Assembly (NCBI GenBank): GCA_005883905.1
Contig: VAYD01000042.1
Location: 3,238-10,831 of the forward strand
DNA length: 7,594 bases
From: Actinomycetota bacterium
GTDB lineage: Bacteria > Actinomycetota > Thermoleophilia > Solirubrobacterales > Solirubrobacteraceae
Direction: 5' to 3'
Positions within the stretch are counted from its first letter, which is position 1, and every line of letters begins with the position of its first letter. The notes beneath the pieces are model-generated. The model saw nothing but the letters and a program-made list of their open reading frames with translations. It was not told where the DNA came from and searched no databases. The position numbers and the translations under genes were made by a program. This document shows, in pieces, positions 1 through 5,375 of the stretch.

Positions 1-1410
1 GAGCCAGCGCTCAGCGCTGAGGCCGCCCGGCTCGAGGAGCTGCGCGTGGAGGCGTTCGAGGACCGCGCCGACATCGACCTTGCGCTCGGCCGCAACCTGG
101 TAGCGGTGCCGGCGCTCGAGTCCCTCGTGCGAGCCCACCCGCAACGCGAGCGGCTCCGCGGGCAGCTCATGCTCGCGCTCTATCGGTCCGGTCGCCAGGT
201 CGACGCTCTCGCGCGATACCAGGAGGGCCGTCGCGTCCTTGTGGACGAGCTGGGCCTGGAGCCAGGGCCGGCGCTCCAGGAACTCGAGCTGCAGATCCTC
301 GCCCACGATCCGGGCCTCGACGGACCGCACGGCGGGGCTCTGACGGACCGCCCCGGCAACCGCAGCCGCGCCCGGGCCATCATCGGAGCAGGCTGTGTGC
401 TGCTCGCCATCGCGATCGCTGCGGGCGTCGTCGAACTGACACACAGCGCATCGCGCGCGCGCCCCGTGCTGCTCGGAGCGGACGCCGTCGGCCGGATCGG
501 GCGCAATGGGGCGCTCGAGGTCGCGTCGGCTGTTCCGGCCGGACCGGCAAGGCTGGCGCCGTCCGGCGACGTCATGTTGATCGCCTCCGACCGCGCCCGC
601 ACCGTGTCGGCCTTGGATCCAAGGACGCTCACGGTGCAGCGCGTGATGTCGCCGGGAGTCTTCGCGAGCGATCTTGCCGCGGGGGCAGGCGCGCTCTGGG
701 TGCTCGATCGCGAGCACGGCCGCTTGGTCCAGATCGACCTCGCCGACGGCGTGGTCCGCCGCCGGATGAGCGCACCGTTCCTGCACGACAGAACGGCGCC
801 GGACCCCTGGTCGATCGCGGTCGGAGCAGGCAAGGTGTGGGTCACCGACGGAACGCAGCGCCTGATCGAGGTCGACCCGCACCGAGGGCGGGTCGTGCGG
901 CGACTCGACACCGGCGAGCCTCTGAACGACGTCGCGGCCTCAGCCGACGCCGTGTGGGCGATCAGCGGACCGTCGTCGCGCCTGCTGCGCATCGATCCAG
1001 CGCGCGGTGTCATCACCGACCGCATACCGATTGCGGGCCGCGCGACGCGCACCAGCCCGTTCCCGCTCCAGGTCATGCTCGCCGCGGACTCCGTGTGGGT
1101 GCTGAATGGCAACACCGCGACGCTGTCGCGCATCGATCCCGCATGGCGCGGAGTCGGAGCGACGATCCCCATCGGCGTCCAGCACACTCCGCTGCGGATC
1201 GCGGGGAGCCGGGACGCTGTCTGGGTCGCCAACTCGGATGGGACGCTGGCCCGCATCGATCCTCGTACGAACAGCGTCGCCATCACGGTCCGGGCGCACG
1301 GTCTGAGCGATGTCGCCGTGGCGGCCGGCGCGGTGCTCGTGTCGGGCGCCGCCGGCGGCGTGCGGCGGGGCGATCGCGTGATCACCCCGCCGCCTGTCCG
1401 CGTTCGCTAG
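1..1410 (+). CDS. Membrane-anchored SARP/BTAD-type regulator with C-terminal beta-propeller (5' end missing)
   Basis: The frame is open from base 1, so the gene starts upstream; a GTG at 46 lies inside the domain and is not the start. Window codons 1-106 match the bacterial transcriptional activator domain (BTAD) of SARP/AfsR regulators, a TPR-like helical bundle: 'LEELRVEAFEDR', 'ALYRSGRQVDAL', 'ELGLEPGPAL'. Codons about 125-144 form one hydrophobic helix preceded by arginines (NRSRAR), which predicts cytoplasm-in topology. The rest, about 315 residues, is a probable beta-propeller: a Trp in 'VW' or 'LW' recurs at 697, 838, 955, 1096 and 1222 (spacing 47, 39, 47, 42 residues), each followed about 12-18 residues later by a 'RID' or 'VDP' type strand. 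SARP proteins usually have a winged-helix DNA-binding domain before the BTAD, so I infer one lies upstream. The likely role is a regulator, or a relic of one, with an exported sensor or binding domain. Its target and ligand are unknown. The propeller family (virginiamycin-lyase-like, NHL-like) is not resolved. Confidence 0.85.
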   Translation, partial: EPALSAEAARLEELRVEAFEDRADIDLALGRNLVAVPALESLVRAHPQRERLRGQLMLALYRSGRQVDALARYQEGRRVLVDELGLEPGPALQELELQILAHDPGLDGPHGGALTDRPGNRSRARAIIGAGCVLLAIAIAAGVVELTHSASRARPVLLGADAVGRIGRNGALEVASAVPAGPARLAPSGDVMLIASDRARTVSALDPRTLTVQRVMSPGVFASDLAAGAGALWVLDREHGRLVQIDLADGVVRRRMSAPFLHDRTAPDPWSIAVGAGKVWVTDGTQRLIEVDPHRGRVVRRLDTGEPLNDVAASADAVWAISGPSSRLLRIDPARGVITDRIPIAGRATRTSPFPLQVMLAADSVWVLNGNTATLSRIDPAWRGVGATIPIGVQHTPLRIAGSRDAVWVANSDGTLARIDPRTNSVAITVRAHGLSDVAVAAGAVLVSGAAGGVRRGDRVITPPPVRVR

Positions 1411-1841
1411 TGGGGGACTGCGCGCGGCGGCTTGATGCCGCGGCGACGGTGCGTCGCCATCAGGGCCACTCCCAATCCGAGCAGCAGGACGGCGACGGCG
1501 CCGCCGGCGCCGATCCCGGCGTCGCCCCAGTCGAACCCGCCCTGCGGGGCGGCGACCGAGACGACGGGCGCGAGCGTGACGACGCGGCCGGAGGCAAGGT
1601 CGACGGCGTCGGGCGACCGTCCGTCGATCACGACATCGGCCGCGGGCGCAGCGCGGTGACCGTCGCGGCTGTCCGGCGAGCGGAGGTCGACCGCCGGGCT
1701 CGCCTGGGCGCTGCGCGCCAAGTCGCGCGTGTCCGGCGAGCGGAGGTCCGCGCCGTCCGCGAACGTCGCGGGCGCCGACACCGCGCAGGCGAGGACCACC
1801 GCTGCGCCGAAGGTGATGAAACGCCGATGCTTGGGGGACAT
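1407..1841 (-). CDS. Small exported RSPD-repeat protein with C-terminal transmembrane anchor, function unknown
   Basis: The 144-residue protein starts at the ATG at 1841, preceded by AGGAGG four bases upstream; a longer reading to 1970 lacks such a site and would bury the signal peptide. Residues 1-28 look like a signal peptide (KHRR, hydrophobic core, AxA-type end near 'APATFADG'). Three copies of an RSPD motif follow at residues 34, 54 and 75: 'DLRSPDTRD', 'DLRSPDSRD', 'DGRSPDAVD'. The linker is Ala/Pro/Val-rich. Then come 'GGFDWGDAGIGAGG' (about 101-114) and a hydrophobic helix (about 115-130) ending in HRRR, so the mature protein should be a single-pass protein with the repeats outside. 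From memory, similar small proteins with RSPD motifs and this tail are frequent hypothetical proteins in Solirubrobacterales and related actinomycetes; I know of no assigned function. It is transcribed away from the sulfur operon and is probably not part of it. Confidence 0.8.
   Translation of the reverse strand: MSPKHRRFITFGAAVVLACAVSAPATFADGADLRSPDTRDLARSAQASPAVDLRSPDSRDGHRAAPAADVVIDGRSPDAVDLASGRVVTLAPVVSVAAPQGGFDWGDAGIGAGGAVAVLLLGLGVALMATHRRRGIKPPRAVPH
1608..1748 (-). repeat. Short direct repeats encoding the RSPD motifs
   Basis: The 18-mer GTCCGGCGAGCGGAGGTC occurs identically at 1671-1688 and 1731-1748, exactly 60 bp (20 codons) apart. A diverged third copy lies at 1608-1625. On the minus strand these encode the DLRSPD units of the small exported protein. 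Identity at every base, including wobble positions, in the two upstream copies suggests recent duplication or gene conversion, or strong codon bias. Confidence 0.75.
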
Positions 1842-1845
1842 CGCT

Positions 1846-1851
1846 CCTCCT
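1846..1851 (-). promoter_or_regulatory. Shine-Dalgarno site of the RSPD-repeat gene
   Basis: On the minus strand the sequence reads AGGAGG-AGCG-ATG, a full consensus site with a short 4-base spacer. It fixes the start at 1841 rather than the longer alternatives. Just upstream, CCTCC can pair with GGAGG (plus-strand CCTCCTGGGAGG, 1846-1857), so the site could be partly masked in a small hairpin. Confidence 0.65.
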
Positions 1852-1985
1852 GGGAGGTTCGCCGACCGCCTCATACGATCGGTCGCGGCGAGCATCGGCC
1901 GCCGCGGTGCACGAACGGCGCAGACCGGTGGTGGAACGGTGGAATTGCGCACCGACGGCCGCCGCCACACCGAAACCCCCTAAAA

Positions 1986-2003
1986 CAGGTCGGGATTGAC
2001 CTG
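1986..2003. promoter_or_regulatory. Putative operator: CAGGTC-N6-GACCTG inverted repeat
   Basis: CAGGTC (1986-1991) and GACCTG (1998-2003) form a perfect 6-bp inverted repeat with a 6-bp spacer. It lies 14 bp before the sulfite reductase ATG and its right arm touches the extended -10, so a bound dimer would block RNA polymerase. This suggests a repressor site controlling the sulfur operon. The layout (short arms, N6) recalls the TAGAC-N6-GTCTA operator of the TetR-type sulfur regulator McbR in Corynebacterium, but the bases differ and the regulator here is unknown. Confidence 0.5.
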
Positions 2004-2010
2004 CTATACA
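2002..2010 (+). promoter_or_regulatory. Putative extended -10 promoter of the sulfur operon, giving a leaderless mRNA
   Basis: TGCTATACA fits the TGN extended -10 pattern, although the hexamer TATACA matches TATAAT at only 4 of 6 bases and lacks the last T. Counting the usual 6-7 bases downstream puts the transcription start at 2017-2018, on or next to the A of the ATG. There is no purine-rich Shine-Dalgarno site before that ATG (ACAACGCGGG), which agrees with a leaderless transcript. The region 17 bp upstream (AAAACA) is a poor -35, as is common for extended -10 promoters. Confidence 0.4.
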
Positions 2011-2017
2011 ACGCGGG

Positions 2018-3829
2018 ATGGAGCCGAGCACGATCAAGGGCAAGCCGGGCAGCCTGGAGAACCCGGAAGTCCTGGAGGACGTCCCGGGGCACATCATCCC
2101 CGTCCTGCGCGAGGAGTTCGACGACTTCGACACGGAGGCGCACAAGTTCCTCGACGGCCAGACCGAGGAGAACGACTTCATCGGCTTCCGGCTCAAGCAG
2201 GGCGTCTACGGGCAGCGCCAGCCCAACGTCCAGATGATCCGCGTGAAGCTGCCGTTCGGCGGCGTCAACCCGGAGCAGCTGGAGGCGTTCGCGGACGTCG
2301 TCGAGAAGTACGTCCCGCTGAACAAGGGGCACATCACGACGCGCCAGAACATCCAGATGCACCACGTGCCACTGGAGGACGCCGCGAAGCTCATCCGCGA
2401 GCTGGGGCCGAGCGGCCTCTCGAGCCGCGAGGGCTGCGGCAATACCGTCCGCAACGTGACCGCCGACCCGTGGGCCGGCGTGTGCGAGGGCGAGCTGTTC
2501 GACCCGACGATGTACGCGGGCGCGTACGTGCGCTACTTCGTGCGCCACCCGACGACGCAGTTGATGCCCCGCAAGGTGAAGACCGCCTTCACCTCGACCG
2601 ACGAGGACCGCGCGATCACCGGCATCCACGACGTCGGCTTCATCCCGCGCATCAAAGACGGCGTGAAGGGCTTCGAGATGCGCGTCGGCGGCGGCACGTC
2701 GATCATGCCGCGGGTCGCCCCCACGCTCTACGAGTTCGTGTCCGCCGACGACGGCGAGTACCTCAAGGTCTCCGAGGCCGTCTTCCGCGTCTTCGACCGT
2801 CAGGACTGGCTGCGCGTCAACCGCGCCCGCGCGCGCATCAAGGTCTTCGTCGACAAGTTCGGCATCGACGAGCTGCGCGCCCAGGTCGAGGAGGAGCTCA
2901 AGGGCGACTGGGTCGGCGAGCGCGACTTCGACCCCTCGCGCCTGGTCTTCGTCCACGACGAGGATGCCAACGCCCCGGCGCCGCCGCTGCAGGTCTCGAG
3001 CCCCAACGGCGACAGCACGCAGTTCGACCGCTTCGTCGAGGCGAACGTCATCCCGCAGCGCCAGGAGGGCTTCTCGACCGTGAGCGTGAAGGTCACGCGC
3101 GGCGACCTCACACCCGAGCAGTTCCGCGGGCTCGCCGCGATCATGCGCGACTACACCGGCGGCTACGCCCGCACGCACATCGACCAGAACCTCGTCCTGC
3201 GCTGGGTGCGCAACGAGGCGATCTACGACGTGTGGCTGCGCCTGAAGGAGCTTGACCTGGGCGACGCCGGCTCCTACGAGATCACCGACGTCGTCTCGTG
3301 CCCGGGCACCGACTCCTGCAAGCTCGGGATCACATCCTCGATGGGCCTCAACAAGGCGCTGCAGGAGCGGGTCGAGTCGATGAACATCACCGACCGGCTC
3401 ACTCGCAAGATCCACCTGAAGATGTCCGGCTGCCCGAACGGCTGCGGCCAGCATCACCTCGGGTCGATCGGGTTCTACGGCGCGTCGATCAAGGTCGGCG
3501 AGCACACGATCCCGGCCTACATCCCGCACGTCGGCGGGACGACCGACAACGGCGTGGTCGAGTACGGCAAGCGGCTGAAGCTGCGGCTGCCGGCCAAGCG
3601 CGTCCCCGACGCCGTCGAGCGCTGGATCCGGATGTACGAGGCCGAGCGCAACGACGGCGAGCCGTTCGGCGACTACGCCGAGCGCGTCGGCACGCCGCGC
3701 TTCGAAGAGCAGGTCAAGGATCTCACGTTGCCGATCGAGTTCTCGCTCGAGTCCATGAACTACTTCATCGACTGGAACCGGTCGGCCCCGTTCGAGGTGA
3801 TCCGGGGAGAAGGCGAGTGCGCAATCTAG
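2018..3829 (+). CDS. sir: Ferredoxin-dependent siroheme sulfite reductase (NirA/Sir family)
   Basis: This enzyme should reduce sulfite to sulfide with six electrons in the cytoplasm, using siroheme coupled to a [4Fe-4S] cluster. The 603-residue protein has the duplicated ferredoxin-like plus siroheme half-domain layout of the family. The cluster ligands are C428, C434 ('CPGTDSC'), C472 and C476 ('SGCPNGC'); the last is expected to bridge to siroheme. 'TTRQNIQ' (107-113) is the conserved half-domain motif. The anion-binding set is R75, R145, K186 and K188. The 'PRKVKT' motif has the Lys-x-Lys of sulfite reductases (E. coli CysI, M. tuberculosis NirA), not the Lys-x-Asn of plant nitrite reductases, so sulfite is the likely substrate. 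Y64 ('GVYGQR') and C140 match the crosslinked Tyr-Cys pair of M. tuberculosis NirA as I recall it. It is first in the operon and overlaps cysH by 13 bp. No CysJ-like flavoprotein is present, so ferredoxin is the inferred donor. Automatic names may be nirA or cysI. Confidence 0.93.
   Translation: MEPSTIKGKPGSLENPEVLEDVPGHIIPVLREEFDDFDTEAHKFLDGQTEENDFIGFRLKQGVYGQRQPNVQMIRVKLPFGGVNPEQLEAFADVVEKYVPLNKGHITTRQNIQMHHVPLEDAAKLIRELGPSGLSSREGCGNTVRNVTADPWAGVCEGELFDPTMYAGAYVRYFVRHPTTQLMPRKVKTAFTSTDEDRAITGIHDVGFIPRIKDGVKGFEMRVGGGTSIMPRVAPTLYEFVSADDGEYLKVSEAVFRVFDRQDWLRVNRARARIKVFVDKFGIDELRAQVEEELKGDWVGERDFDPSRLVFVHDEDANAPAPPLQVSSPNGDSTQFDRFVEANVIPQRQEGFSTVSVKVTRGDLTPEQFRGLAAIMRDYTGGYARTHIDQNLVLRWVRNEAIYDVWLRLKELDLGDAGSYEITDVVSCPGTDSCKLGITSSMGLNKALQERVESMNITDRLTRKIHLKMSGCPNGCGQHHLGSIGFYGASIKVGEHTIPAYIPHVGGTTDNGVVEYGKRLKLRLPAKRVPDAVERWIRMYEAERNDGEPFGDYAERVGTPRFEEQVKDLTLPIEFSLESMNYFIDWNRSAPFEVIRGEGECAI
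3804..3813 (+). promoter_or_regulatory. Shine-Dalgarno site for cysH inside the sulfite reductase gene
   Basis: GGGGAGAAGG ends three bases before the GTG at 3817, with the GGAG core 7 bases away. It selects this GTG out of a frame that is open much further upstream, and it places the cysH start 13 bp inside the preceding gene. Confidence 0.6.
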
Positions 3830-4470
3830 AGCTCGACCTCGAGCGCTTCAGCGCCGAGCAGGTCCTCGCGCACGTCATCGATCGCCACGAGCGCGTGGCG
3901 ATCGCGTGCTCGTTCCAGAAGGAAGCGAGCGTGATCATGCACATGGCCACGCAGATCTCGCGTGACGTGAGCTTCTTCACGCTCGACACCGGCCTGCACT
4001 TCGCGGAGACCTACGACACCTGGCGCGCGCTCGAGGAGCGTTACGACGTGACGGTCGAGGGGCTGCGCGGGATCTCGCTCGACGAGCAGCGCGCGCTGCA
4101 CGGCGACAAGCTGTGGGAGAGCGACCCGGACCTGTGCTGCTCGATCCGCAAGGTCGTGCCGATGCGCGAGCGCCTGGCGAACGCCGACGCGTGGGTCGCC
4201 GGCCTGCGTCGCGACCAGTCGGACGAGCGCGCGAGCACGCCGAAGCTGCACTGGGACGCCAAGCACGGGCTGTGGAAGGCCAACCCGCTCGCGGACTGGA
4301 CCGAGCGCGAGGTCTGGGCCTACATCTTCCGCAACGACATCCCGTACAACCTCCTCCACGACCGCGACTTCGAGTCGATCGGCTGCGAGCCGTGCACGGC
4401 GCCGGGTGCCGGGCGTGCCGGGCGCTGGGCCGGCACCGACAAGGTCGAATGCGGCCTGCATGCGGCGTAG
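3817..4470 (+). CDS. cysH: Assimilatory adenylylsulfate (APS) reductase
   Basis: This 217-residue cytoplasmic enzyme reduces APS to sulfite and AMP with thioredoxin (or glutaredoxin) as donor. The PP-loop-type nucleotide site is 'SFQKEASV' (32-39). Further conserved parts are 'LDTGLHFAETY' (56-66), 'GLRRDQSDER' (129-138), 'WTEREVW' (161-167) and 'IPYNLLHDR' (175-183). Two cysteine pairs, C107-C108 ('CCSIRKV') and C190/C193 ('IGCEPC'), are the [4Fe-4S] ligands that mark APS-specific reductases; PAPS-specific enzymes of the E. coli type lack them. The catalytic C212 sits in the C-terminal 'ECGLH'. The GTG start is supported by a Shine-Dalgarno site and gives the usual family length. The gene overlaps sir by 13 bp, so the two are probably translationally coupled, which makes sense because CysH's product is the substrate of Sir. 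All key residues are intact. Confidence 0.95.
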   Translation: MRNLELDLERFSAEQVLAHVIDRHERVAIACSFQKEASVIMHMATQISRDVSFFTLDTGLHFAETYDTWRALEERYDVTVEGLRGISLDEQRALHGDKLWESDPDLCCSIRKVVPMRERLANADAWVAGLRRDQSDERASTPKLHWDAKHGLWKANPLADWTEREVWAYIFRNDIPYNLLHDRDFESIGCEPCTAPGAGRAGRWAGTDKVECGLHAA

Positions 4471-4491
4471 GCCCCTAGGCTTCACGACTTC

Positions 4492-4572
4492 ATGGATCCG
4501 CTGGTCATCGCCTTCGGGCTCGGCGTCGGCATCCTCGTGGGGCTGACGGGATCGGCGGCGGGTCGCTCATGA
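4492..4572 (+). pseudogene. Detached first helix of the TauE/SafE permease (out of frame)
   Basis: An ATG at 4492, 21 bp after cysH, opens a 26-codon frame whose product begins 'MDPLVIAFGLGVGILVGLTG', the expected first membrane helix and start of the TauE/SafE signature. It then goes off family, reads 'SAAGRS' and stops at TGA 4570-4572. Moving back one base after 4550 gives I-G-G-G-S-L-M, joining perfectly to the main frame at 4569. The simplest reading is one G lost from a run (GGGG to GGG, 4548-4550). No good Shine-Dalgarno site precedes this ATG; translation may be coupled to the end of cysH. Confidence 0.7.
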
Positions 4573-5375
4573 CGCCGCTGCTCGTGATCTTCATCGGGAC
4601 GAATCCGGTCGTCGCCGTGGGCACCGACATCGCCTACGGCGCCGTGACGAAGACGGTCGGCGGCTGGCGCCACTGGCGCAACGGCACGGTCGACATGGGC
4701 GTGTCGAAGTGGCTGGCGTTCGGGTCGGTGCCGGGCTCCATCGCAGGCGTGCTGCTGATCTCACACCTGCACCACGTCCACGGCGCCGCGTTCAACGACA
4801 CCCTGTTGTGGATCGTCGCCGGCGTGCTGGCGACGACCGCGGTGATCACGCTGGCGCGGGCGCTGTTCGTGCCCGCGCTCGTCGCGCGCGAGCGCCACGA
4901 GGTGGCGCTTCACCGGCACACCAAGGTCGCCGCGGTGCTGCTCGGCCTGCTGCTCGGCTTCACGCTCGGGATGACGAGCGTCGGATCGGGCGCGCTCGTC
5001 GGCCTGGCCCTGATCCTCGTCTTCTCGCTCACGCCGCACCGCGTGGTCGGCACCGACGTGTTCCACGCGGCGATCATGCTGTGGGCGGCAGGCATCGCGC
5101 TGCTGTTCGTCGGCAACATCGACTGGGGCCTGATGGGGACGATCCTCATCGGCTCGCTTCCCGGCGTCTGGATCGGCGAGCACCTGTCGCGGCGCGTGCC
5201 CGCGGCGGCGCTGCGTCCGGCGCTCGGCTGCGTGATGCTCGGCTCGGCGCTCGGCGTCGCGTCGAAGGCGGGCGCGGACCTGAGCGCCGGGATGATCATC
5301 GGGCCGCCGGTGATCGTCGGCGTGCTCGCCTACGGCCTGCAGCGCGTCCGCGTGCGCGAGGTGCTGGTCACGTGA
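4569..5375 (+). CDS. TauE/SafE (TSUP) family membrane permease, probable sulfate/sulfite transporter; N-terminus frameshifted
   Basis: The uninterrupted part encodes 268 residues of a polytopic membrane protein. It shows the internal duplication of the TauE/SafE family: 'GTDIAYGAVTKTVGG' (18-32) in the first half and 'GTDVFHAAIMLWAAG' in the second, with the second-half signature 'GMTSVGSGALVG' mirroring the broken first-half 'GLTGIGGGSLMTP'. Seven or so hydrophobic segments are visible; the missing first helix lies at 4492-4550 in another frame. From ATG 4569 alone the protein would lack that helix, and only a weak purine stretch (GGCGGCGGG) precedes it. Family members move sulfite, sulfate, sulfoacetate or similar anions. 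Inside a sulfate-assimilation operon, with no ABC sulfate transporter nearby, import of sulfate is the most attractive role, as proposed for the transporter gene of the C. glutamicum cys cluster; sulfite export is the alternative. It overlaps cysD by 4 bp (GTGA). Confidence 0.85.
   Translation: MTPLLVIFIGTNPVVAVGTDIAYGAVTKTVGGWRHWRNGTVDMGVSKWLAFGSVPGSIAGVLLISHLHHVHGAAFNDTLLWIVAGVLATTAVITLARALFVPALVARERHEVALHRHTKVAAVLLGLLLGFTLGMTSVGSGALVGLALILVFSLTPHRVVGTDVFHAAIMLWAAGIALLFVGNIDWGLMGTILIGSLPGVWIGEHLSRRVPAAALRPALGCVMLGSALGVASKAGADLSAGMIIGPPVIVGVLAYGLQRVRVREVLVT

Larger units (their letters stand above)
1842..2017. promoter_or_regulatory. Divergent intergenic region between the RSPD gene and the sulfur operon
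   Basis: These 176 bp separate two divergently transcribed genes and should hold both promoters. The right end carries the inverted repeat and extended -10 described separately. Other visible structure is weaker: an inverted repeat CGACCG-N11-CGGTCG (1863-1885) on the side of the minus-strand gene, and a tandem GGTGGAAC/GGTGGAAT (1930-1945). I find no convincing -10/-35 pair for the minus-strand gene, no riboswitch-like fold and no small gene that I can support. Confidence 0.6.

Noticed and set aside
10..21. Perfect 12-bp palindrome CTCAGCGCTGAG
   Set aside because: It lies inside the BTAD coding sequence, has no spacer or partner sites, and is readily explained by codon use for L-S-A-E.
1427..1441. 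Hairpin GCGGC-N5-GCCGC just after the regulator's stop codon
   Set aside because: The stem has only 5 bp and no T tract follows, and it lies within the coding end of the opposite gene, so I do not call a terminator.
1996..2001. TTGACC as a -35 box for the sulfur operon
   Set aside because: A -10 at normal spacing would fall at about 2019, inside the coding start, and the sequence there is GC-rich with no match.
837..2237. A 466-codon plus-strand frame spanning the regulator, the RSPD gene and the operon promoter
   Set aside because: The translation is Arg/His/Pro-rich low complexity and it crosses two well-supported genes and the intergenic region.
1871..3529. A 552-codon open frame on the minus strand across the sulfite reductase gene
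   Set aside because: It is a shadow frame kept open by high GC at third positions. Its translation is Arg/Val/Asp/Leu-rich with no domain, while the plus-strand frame carries all siroheme enzyme motifs.
2018..3829. Assimilatory nitrite reductase as the function
   Set aside because: The Lys-x-Lys motif and the position next to cysH, cysD and cysN favour sulfite; some nitrite activity remains possible in this family.
3817..4470. PAPS reductase as the function of cysH
   Set aside because: The CC and CxxC pairs of the [4Fe-4S] APS reductases are complete, and PAPS-specific enzymes lack them.
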